Shown piece after piece: positions 31,945 through 37,225 of a stretch of 37,225 nt of DNA (within the stretch, counting starts at the first letter, position 1; every line of letters starts with the position of its first letter). Origin of the DNA: Shewanella sp. c952 (GTDB lineage: Bacteria; Pseudomonadota; Gammaproteobacteria; Enterobacterales; Shewanellaceae); assembly GCF_019654975.1 (NCBI RefSeq), contig NZ_BPEW01000041.1, forward strand, positions 1 to 37,225, given 5' to 3'. The notes under the pieces were generated by a model that was not told where the DNA came from, ran no database searches, and worked only from the letters and a program-made list of their open reading frames with translations. A program made the position numbers and the translations under genes.

Positions 31945-32130
31945 ATGGCTACTAAAACACTTAAAGTAACTCAGACCAAGAGTTCAATTGGACGTTTGCC
32001 TAAGCATCGTGCAACTTTGACTGGTCTAGGTCTACGCCGCATTAATCACACTGTTGAACTAGAAGATACTCCTTCTGTTCGCGGTATGATTAACAAGGTT
32101 TACTACATGGTTTCGGTGGAGGAAGTATAA
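31945..32130 (+). CDS. rpmD: 50S ribosomal protein L30
   Basis: L30 is a small peripheral large-subunit protein. The 61 residues (E. coli 59) start MATKTLKVTQTKSSIGRLPK, and the signature HRATLTGLGLRRINHTVELE is intact. The rpsE stop is 7 nt upstream and the gap contains no strong ribosome binding site beyond GAGG inside rpsE, which fits coupling. Confidence 0.96.
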   Translation: MATKTLKVTQTKSSIGRLPKHRATLTGLGLRRINHTVELEDTPSVRGMINKVYYMVSVEEV

Positions 32131-32131
32131 G

Positions 32132-32566
32132 ATGCGTCTAAATACTCTATCACCTGCTGCAGGTGCTAAATCAGCAGCTAAGCGTGTAGGTCGCGGTATC
32201 GGTTCAGGCCTAGGTAAAACTGCAGGTCGTGGTCACAAAGGTCAGAAGTCTCGTTCTGGCGGCGGTGTCCGCGTAGGTTTCGAGGGTGGTCAAATGCCAC
32301 TTAAGATCCGTCTACCTAAATTCGGTTTTACCTCGCGTCGTGCGTTGGTATCAGCTGAAGTTCGCATTAGCGAACTAGCTAAAGTTAACGGTGATGTTAT
32401 CGACCTAAATGCGCTGAAAGATGCGAATCTAGTTACTCGCAACATACAGTTTGCTAAAATCGTTCTTTCAGGTACCATTGAGCGCCCTGTGACCGTTAAA
32501 GGTCTGAAGGTAACCAAAGGTGCACGTGCAGCTATTGAAGCTGCCGGTGGCAAGATCGAGGAATAA
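32132..32566 (+). CDS. rplO: 50S ribosomal protein L15
   Basis: L15 is a late assembly protein that binds 23S rRNA domain II. The 144 residues equal E. coli. The glycine-rich N-terminal extension RVGRGIGSGLGKTAGRGHKG is conserved, followed by the segment SRSGGGVRVGFEGGQMPL. It begins one base after the rpmD stop codon, with GGAGGAAG at about 32117-32124 inside rpmD. Confidence 0.97.
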   Translation: MRLNTLSPAAGAKSAAKRVGRGIGSGLGKTAGRGHKGQKSRSGGGVRVGFEGGQMPLKIRLPKFGFTSRRALVSAEVRISELAKVNGDVIDLNALKDANLVTRNIQFAKIVLSGTIERPVTVKGLKVTKGARAAIEAAGGKIEE

Positions 32567-32573
32567 TACGTCG

Positions 32574-33914
32574 ATGGCAAAACCAGGACTTGATTTAAAA
32601 AGCGCGAAAGGCGGTTTATCTGAATTGAAAACCCGTCTCCTGTTCGTGATTGGTGCAATTATCGTCTTTAGAGCCGGTTCGTTTGTACCAATTCCTGGTA
32701 TTGACGCTGCTGTACTAGCAGAGCTGTTTAATCAGCAAAAGGGTACCATCTTAGGCATGTTTAACATGTTCTCTGGTGGCGCCCTTGAACGTGCCTCTAT
32801 TTTTGCATTAGGTATCATGCCGTATATTTCGGCATCGATCATTATGCAGTTATTGACAGTCGTTCATCCTGCTCTCGCTGAATTGAAAAAGGAAGGCGAG
32901 TCGGGAAGAAAGAAGATTAGTCAATATACACGATACGGCACGTTGGTCCTGGGTACATTCCAGGCTATCGGTATCGCAACCGGTCTTCCGAACTTAGTCC
33001 CAGGTTTAGTAGTAAACCTAGGATTCGGATTTTACTTTGTTGCGGTTGTCAGCTTAGTCACAGGAACAATGTTCCTAATGTGGTTAGGTGAGCAAATTAC
33101 CGAGAGAGGCATTGGTAACGGTATCTCGATATTAATTTTCGCAGGTATTGTTGCAGGTCTGCCATCTGCTATCGGTCAAACGGCCGAGCAGGCGCGTCAA
33201 GGCGACATAAGTGTACTAGTATTGTTGTTGCTGGCAGTAATCGTTTTTGCTGTCACATATTTTGTGGTATTTGTAGAGCGTGGACAACGTCGTATCGTTG
33301 TAAACTATGCTAAGCGTCAACAGGGCCGTAAGGTCTTCGCAGCGCAAAGCACACATCTACCGCTTAAGATAAATATGGCTGGTGTTATCCCGCCTATTTT
33401 TGCGTCCAGCATAATTTTGTTTCCAGGCACACTGGCTCAGTGGTTTGGTCAAAATGAGTCCATGTCATGGTTGAGTGATTTTTCACTTGCTGTGTCACCA
33501 GGACAACCGCTGTACTCATTGTTGTATGCAACAGCGATTATCTTTTTCTGTTTCTTCTATACTGCGTTGGTATTTAACCCTCGCGAAACAGCAGATAACT
33601 TGAAGAAGAGTGGTGCGTTTATTCCCGGGATTCGTCCTGGAGAACAGACTTCGCGTTACATTGATAAAGTAATGACCCGCCTAACATTAGCTGGCGCGTT
33701 ATATATTACTTTTATCTGCTTAATTCCGGAGTTCATGTTAATTGCGTGGCAAGTACAGTTCTATTTTGGCGGTACTTCACTACTAATTATGGTAGTCGTA
33801 ATCATGGACTTCATGGCTCAAGTTCAGACCCATATGATGTCTCATCAGTATGAGTCTGTAATGAAGAAAGCTAACTTGGTAAACAAAGCGAATTTAGATC
33901 GCTTTGGTCGCTAA
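32574..33914 (+). CDS. secY: Protein translocase subunit SecY
   Basis: SecY is the channel subunit of the SecYEG translocon. The ATG at 32574 gives 446 residues (E. coli 443) starting MAKPGLDLKSAKGGLSELKT; an in-frame ATG inside rplO would add 18 unrelated residues. About ten hydrophobic membrane segments are visible, beginning with LLFVIGAIIVFRAGSFVPIP. The conserved cytoplasmic loop with NPRETADNLKKSGAFIPGIR, important for SecA function, is present. It lies in the spc operon, 7 nt after rplO, as in E. coli. Confidence 0.97.
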   Translation: MAKPGLDLKSAKGGLSELKTRLLFVIGAIIVFRAGSFVPIPGIDAAVLAELFNQQKGTILGMFNMFSGGALERASIFALGIMPYISASIIMQLLTVVHPALAELKKEGESGRKKISQYTRYGTLVLGTFQAIGIATGLPNLVPGLVVNLGFGFYFVAVVSLVTGTMFLMWLGEQITERGIGNGISILIFAGIVAGLPSAIGQTAEQARQGDISVLVLLLLAVIVFAVTYFVVFVERGQRRIVVNYAKRQQGRKVFAAQSTHLPLKINMAGVIPPIFASSIILFPGTLAQWFGQNESMSWLSDFSLAVSPGQPLYSLLYATAIIFFCFFYTALVFNPRETADNLKKSGAFIPGIRPGEQTSRYIDKVMTRLTLAGALYITFICLIPEFMLIAWQVQFYFGGTSLLIMVVVIMDFMAQVQTHMMSHQYESVMKKANLVNKANLDRFGR

Positions 33915-33937
33915 GCTAGTAATCTCGGAGTGATGAA

Positions 33938-34051
33938 ATGAAAGTTCGAGCTTCCGTGAAGAAGATCTGCCGTAACTGCAAGATCGTAAAGCGTAGTGGC
34001 GTTGTTCGCGTGATTTGTGTTGAACCTAAACACAAACAGCGTCAAGGCTAA
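33938..34051 (+). CDS. rpmJ: 50S ribosomal protein L36
   Basis: L36 is the smallest ribosomal protein, 37 residues long, starting MKVRASVKKICRNCKIVKRS and ending EPKHKQRQG. It is the zinc-ribbon (C+) form: C11, C14, C27 and H32 are all present. CGGAG lies about 9 nt before the ATG. It is the last gene of the spc operon, 23 nt after secY. Confidence 0.95.
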   Translation: MKVRASVKKICRNCKIVKRSGVVRVICVEPKHKQRQG

Positions 34052-34060
34052 AAGAAAGAT

Positions 34061-34087
34061 TTGACCAGCCCAGTCGGGGCTGGTCAA
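34061..34087 (+). terminator. Hairpin after rpmJ, probable spc operon (partial) terminator
   Basis: TTGACCAGCCC (34061-34071) pairs perfectly with GGGCTGGTCAA (34077-34087) around AGTCG, 9 nt after the rpmJ stop. It is followed by AATATTATTTG rather than a pure T run, so termination may be partial and allow read-through into the alpha operon. Confidence 0.6.
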
Positions 34088-34095
34088 AATATTAT

Positions 34096-34124
34096 TTGCT
34101 AAATTGTCGTCTGTCGAGTATCCT
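34096..34124 (+). promoter_or_regulatory. Possible alpha operon promoter
   Basis: TTGCTA (34096-34101), a 17-nt spacer and TATCCT (34119-34124), followed by ACCGGGC. Each hexamer matches consensus at four positions. It lies between the rpmJ hairpin and rpsM. Confidence 0.5.
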
Positions 34125-34180
34125 ACCGGGCTTTTCACAGATGACCTTTAACTTGAGGAGTGCATAGTGGCCCGTATCGC
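34125..34180 (+). promoter_or_regulatory. Alpha operon leader, probable S4-binding pseudoknot
   Basis: In E. coli, S4 represses the alpha operon by trapping a pseudoknot that includes the rpsM start site. Here CGGGC (34127-34131) is complementary to GCCCG (34170-34174), which directly follows the GTG start codon, and GAGGAG (34155-34160) lies between them. The geometry fits that pseudoknot; the remaining helices were not resolved. Confidence 0.6.
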
Positions 34181-34523
34181 TGGCATTAACATTCCTGATC
34201 AAAAGCACACAGTCATTGCATTGACTGCTATCTACGGCATCGGTCGTACTCGCGCACAAGCTATTTGCGCGGCTACTTCAATTGCTGAAGACGCTAAGAT
34301 CAAGGAATTGAGCGAAGCTCAAATAGATACTCTACGCGAAGAAGTTGCCAACTACATTGTAGAAGGTGATTTGCGTCGTGAAGTTTCCATGAACATCAAG
34401 CGTCTTATGGACCTTGGTTGTTACCGTGGCCTTCGCCATCGTCGTAGCCTTCCCCTTCGTGGGCAACGTACTAAGACCAATGCGCGTACGCGTAAAGGTC
34501 CACGTAAACCAATTAGAAAGTAA
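34167..34523 (+). CDS. rpsM: 30S ribosomal protein S13
   Basis: S13 is a head protein that contacts the large subunit and P-site tRNA. It starts with GTG, as in E. coli, with GAGGAG about 8 nt upstream, and has 118 residues beginning MARIAGINIPDQKHTVIALT. The C-terminal signature GCYRGLRHRRSLPLRGQRTK and the basic tail TRKGPRKPIRK are intact. It is the first gene of the alpha operon. Confidence 0.97.
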   Translation: MARIAGINIPDQKHTVIALTAIYGIGRTRAQAICAATSIAEDAKIKELSEAQIDTLREEVANYIVEGDLRREVSMNIKRLMDLGCYRGLRHRRSLPLRGQRTKTNARTRKGPRKPIRK

Positions 34524-34537
34524 CGGGGTAATCCACA

Positions 34538-34930
34538 ATGGCTAAAGTTCCGTCACGTTCTCCGCGTAAGCGTGTACGTAAACAGGTTGCTGATGGTATG
34601 GCGCATATCCATGCGTCTTTCAACAACACTATTATTACCATTACAGATCGTCAAGGTAACGCACTATCTTGGGCAACTTCTGGTGGTTCAGGTTTCCGTG
34701 GTTCACGTAAATCTACCCCATTTGCTGCACAGGTTGCTGCTGAACGCGCAGGTACTGCCGCTCAGGACTACGGTGTTAAAAACCTAGAAGTGTTTGTGAA
34801 GGGTCCAGGTCCAGGACGCGAATCTGCGATTCGTGCACTAAACTCGGTTGGTTACAAAATAACCAATATTACCGATGTGACGCCTATCCCTCATAATGGT
34901 TGTCGTCCTCCTAAGAAACGTCGCGTTTAA
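34538..34930 (+). CDS. rpsK: 30S ribosomal protein S11
   Basis: S11 forms part of the platform and the mRNA exit region near the E site. The 130 residues (E. coli 129) include HIHASFNNTIITITDRQGN and the C-terminal motif DVTPIPHNGCRPPKKRRV. The asparagine-glycine in PHNGC is the position converted to isoaspartate in E. coli. It follows rpsM by 14 nt. Confidence 0.97.
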   Translation: MAKVPSRSPRKRVRKQVADGMAHIHASFNNTIITITDRQGNALSWATSGGSGFRGSRKSTPFAAQVAAERAGTAAQDYGVKNLEVFVKGPGPGRESAIRALNSVGYKITNITDVTPIPHNGCRPPKKRRV

Positions 34931-34966
34931 CACGTCGTTTTTAAATAGGATAGTTGGAGAAAGAAC

Positions 34967-35587
34967 ATGGCAAGATACTTGGGTCCAAAGCTCAAGCTCA
35001 GCCGCAGAGAAGGTACAGACCTTTTCCTAAAAAGCGGCGTGAGAGCAATCGATTCGAAGTGTAAGCTTGAAACTGCACCTGGACAACACGGCGCTCGTAA
35101 GACCCGTTTGTCTGAGTATGGCGTTCAGCTTCGCGAGAAACAAAAAGTTCGTCGTATTTACGGTGTGCTAGAAAAGCAATTCCGTAACTACTACAAAGAT
35201 GCTGCACGTACAAAAGGTAACACTGGTGAAAACCTACTTACTCTTTTAGAAACCCGTCTTGATAACGTAGTTTATCGTATGGGCTTCGGTGCAACACGCG
35301 CTGAATCACGTCAGCTAGTTAGCCATAAGTCAATTATGGTTAATGGTAGCGTCGTTAACATTCCATCATTCAAAGTGTCTGCGAATGATGTAGTGAGCGT
35401 TCGCGAGAAGTCACGTACTCAAGCTCGTATTAAAGCGGCTTTAGAAGTGTCGGCTCAACGCGAAAAGCCAACATGGGTTGAAGTTGACAACACTAAGATG
35501 GAAGGTGCTTTCAAGCGCATTCCTGAGCGTAGTGATTTGTCTGCGGAAATTAACGAACAGCTGATCGTCGAACTTTACTCTAAGTAA
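34967..35587 (+). CDS. rpsD: 30S ribosomal protein S4
   Basis: S4 initiates assembly of the 5' domain of 16S rRNA, takes part in decoding fidelity and is the autogenous repressor of the alpha operon in E. coli. The 206 residues equal E. coli and start [20 protein letters not shown]. The S4 RNA-binding domain is at about 96-160 ([19 protein letters not shown], then [13 protein letters not shown]). GGAG is about 10 nt upstream. Confidence 0.97.
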
Positions 35588-35611
35588 AGTTAAAACAAAA
35601 GAGAGGACACA

Positions 35612-36601
35612 ATGCAGGGTTCTGTTACAGAATTTCTTAAACCGCGTCTCGTTGATATCGAGCAGGTTAATCCAACACGTGCCAAGGTTACACTGGAGCC
35701 GCTAGAGCGTGGTTTTGGTCACACTTTAGGTAACGCGTTGCGTCGTATCCTATTGTCGTCTATGCCAGGCTGCGCGGTTACCGAAGTAGAGATCGATGGT
35801 GTACTGCATGAATACAGTAGCAAGGAAGGCGTGCAAGAAGATATCCTTGAGATATTGTTAAACCTTAAAGGTCTAGCAGTTGTTATCGAAGGGAAAGACG
35901 AAGCTATGCTTACGCTTAGTAAGTCAGGCGCAGGCCCTGTTACTGCAGCAGATATCACGCATGACGGTGATGTTACCGTTATGAATCCTGACCATGTTAT
36001 CTGTCATTTGACAGGTAATAATGAAGTCAGCATGCGTATCCGCGTAGAGCGTGGTCGTGGTTATGTACCGGCTTCTGCCCGTGCACAAACTGAAGACGAT
36101 GATCGCCCTATCGGCCGCTTGTTGGTTGATTCTTCGTTCTCACCAGTTGCTCGCATTGCATACAATGTAGAAGCTGCTCGTGTTGAACAGCGTACAGACT
36201 TAGATAAACTCGTTATTGATATGACCACAAACGGTACTATCGATCCTGAGGAAGCTATTCGTCGCTCTGCAACAATTCTTGCTGAACAGCTAGATGCGTT
36301 TGTTGAGTTACGTGATGTGACTGAGGCTGCACCAGTAGAAGAGAAGCCGGAGTTCGATCCGATATTGTTGCGTCCTGTCGACGATTTAGAGCTAACTGTA
36401 CGTTCAGCCAACTGTTTGAAGGCTGAAGCGATTCATTACATCGGCGATCTGGTACAACGCACTGAAGTTGAGTTGTTGAAAACTCCTAACTTGGGTAAGA
36501 AATCTCTTACCGAAATTAAGGATGTTCTAGCATCTCGCGGACTGTCGTTAGGTATGCGTCTTGAAAACTGGCCTCCAGCTAGTTTAGCAGACGACCTTTA
36601 A
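35612..36601 (+). CDS. rpoA: DNA-directed RNA polymerase subunit alpha
   Basis: RpoA dimerises to nucleate RNA polymerase assembly, and its C-terminal domain binds UP elements and activators. The 329 residues equal E. coli. The N-terminal domain shows PLERGFGHTLGNALRRILLS; the linker is followed by the C-terminal domain LTVRSANCLKAEAIHYIGDL, with the DNA-binding arginine at the E. coli R265 position. AGAGGA precedes the ATG. It lies between rpsD and rplQ, as usual. Confidence 0.98.
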   Translation: MQGSVTEFLKPRLVDIEQVNPTRAKVTLEPLERGFGHTLGNALRRILLSSMPGCAVTEVEIDGVLHEYSSKEGVQEDILEILLNLKGLAVVIEGKDEAMLTLSKSGAGPVTAADITHDGDVTVMNPDHVICHLTGNNEVSMRIRVERGRGYVPASARAQTEDDDRPIGRLLVDSSFSPVARIAYNVEAARVEQRTDLDKLVIDMTTNGTIDPEEAIRRSATILAEQLDAFVELRDVTEAAPVEEKPEFDPILLRPVDDLELTVRSANCLKAEAIHYIGDLVQRTEVELLKTPNLGKKSLTEIKDVLASRGLSLGMRLENWPPASLADDL

Positions 36602-36640
36602 GTCCAGATTAGTACAGATATAGGTAATAAGGATTAGGTC

Positions 36641-37033
36641 ATGCGCCATCGTAAGAGTGGTCGTCAACTAAACCGTAACAGCAGTCATCGTCAAGCTATG
36701 TTTCGTAACATGGCATGCTCAATAGTTCGTCACGAAGTGATCAAAACTACTGTAGCTAAAGCGAAAGAACTGCGTCGCGTAGTTGAACCTCTGATAACAC
36801 TTGCTAAGAGTGATAGTGTAGCAAACCGCCGTTTGGCATTTGCACGTACTCGCGACGCTGAAGTCGTTGGTAAGTTATTTACTGAATTGGGTCCACGCTT
36901 CCAGGAACGTCCTGGTGGTTACACTCGTATTCTTAAGTGCGGTTTACGTACTGGTGATAAAGCGCCTATGGCGTACATTGAACTAGTAGGTCGTCCTGAA
37001 GCAGCTGAAGCTGTTGAAGACACTGCAGAGTAA
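36641..37033 (+). CDS. rplQ: 50S ribosomal protein L17
   Basis: L17 is near the exit tunnel of the large subunit. The 130 residues (E. coli 127) start MRHRKSGRQLNRNSSHRQAM. The conserved segments TTVAKAKELRRVVEPLITLA and GGYTRILKCGLRTGDKAPMA are intact, with a short acidic tail. It is the last gene of the alpha operon and of this ribosomal gene block. GGA is present about 10 nt upstream. Confidence 0.97.
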   Translation: MRHRKSGRQLNRNSSHRQAMFRNMACSIVRHEVIKTTVAKAKELRRVVEPLITLAKSDSVANRRLAFARTRDAEVVGKLFTELGPRFQERPGGYTRILKCGLRTGDKAPMAYIELVGRPEAAEAVEDTAE

Positions 37034-37047
37034 ATAAGTCTTAGTTT

Positions 37048-37078
37048 AAAAGGCCGAACAAATTGTTCGGCCTTTTTT
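37048..37078 (+). terminator. Alpha operon terminator
   Basis: A 13-bp stem AAAAGGCCGAACA / TGTTCGGCCTTTT with loop AAT, ending in T6 at 37073-37078. It lies 14 nt after the rplQ stop. The A-rich left side makes it potentially bidirectional. Confidence 0.93.
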
Positions 37079-37126
37079 ATGCCTATATTTTAATTGTATT
37101 AGTTTTAGTTTCTCGTCAATATTCTG

Positions 37127-37225
37127 CACAGCCACAGCCACAGCCACAGCCACAGCCACAGCCACAGCCACAGCCACAGCCACAGCCACAGCCACAGCCA
37201 CAGCCACAGCCACAGCCACAGCCAC
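37127..37225. repeat. Perfect hexanucleotide microsatellite (CACAGC)n, cut by window end
   Basis: Ninety-nine bases of uninterrupted 6-bp repeat, 16.5 copies, run off the window end. No + strand frame entering the repeat has a start codon in the 50 bp before it. On the - strand one frame, a Val-Ala repeat, stays open beyond the repeat and through the rplQ terminator; the other two stop within about 30 bp. The gene on the far side, if any, cannot be seen. Confidence 0.95.

Noticed and set aside
36061..36411. A 116-codon frame on the - strand within rpoA
   Set aside because: It is a shadow of rpoA with Ser/Arg-rich composition and no family resemblance.
37127..37225. CRISPR or replication-origin iterons
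   Set aside because: The 6-bp unit is repeated without spacers; this is a simple sequence repeat.

Overview
The window looks like a gammaproteobacterial chromosome segment, most probably Shewanella or a close relative. The protein sequences are very close to the E. coli orthologues. The gene order 5S-tRNA-Asp / murB-birA-coaA / tRNA-Thr-Tyr-Gly / tuf / secE-nusG-rplKAJL-rpoBC, running straight into str, S10, spc and alpha, is the arrangement I recall for Shewanella. This assignment comes from recall and by-eye comparison, not from a search.

Layout. (1) Positions 1-301 are the tail of a ribosomal RNA operon: 5S rRNA and tRNA-Asp. (2) Positions 313-911 hold an unusual tandem array of five intrinsic terminators with about 140-bp periodicity, followed by an AT-rich spacer without a recognisable gene. 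(3) murB and birA form a tight + strand pair (1426-3409). coaA converges on them from the - strand, and a probable birA terminator lies inside the coaA 3' end. (4) A stringent-type promoter drives three tRNAs (Thr-UGU, Tyr-GUA, Gly-UCC) that end at a terminator; the first tuf copy follows. (5) secE-nusG, rplK-rplA and rplJ-rplL-rpoB-rpoC follow, with the L11 promoter, the L10 promoter, the L10 leader and a hairpin between rplL and rpoB. (6) The str operon (rpsL-rpsG-fusA-tuf2) has its own promoter, and tuf2 has an additional extended -10 promoter. (7) The S10 operon (rpsJ to rpsQ) has two promoters and an attenuator leader. The spc operon (rplN to rpmJ) and the alpha operon (rpsM to rplQ) follow, and the last ends at a strong terminator. 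(8) The window ends inside a perfect 6-bp microsatellite (37127-37225).

The genes form the cell's core gene-expression factory: three RNA polymerase subunits, transcription factor NusG, elongation factors EF-Tu (twice) and EF-G, 31 ribosomal proteins, and the Sec translocon subunits SecE and SecY. Most transcription units begin with a leader that in E. coli is the target of a ribosomal protein made by the same unit (L1, L10-L7/L12, S7, L4, S8, S4), and matching leader positions or structures are visible here. MurB (peptidoglycan), BirA (biotin) and CoaA (coenzyme A) are the only metabolic genes.

The coding content is ordinary and highly conserved; I see no defence system, mobile element or CRISPR array. 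The less usual material is non-coding: the terminator array, the sharp gene-conversion boundary between the two tuf copies, inverted repeats built into the -10 regions of the L11 and L10 promoters, and the terminal hexanucleotide repeat.
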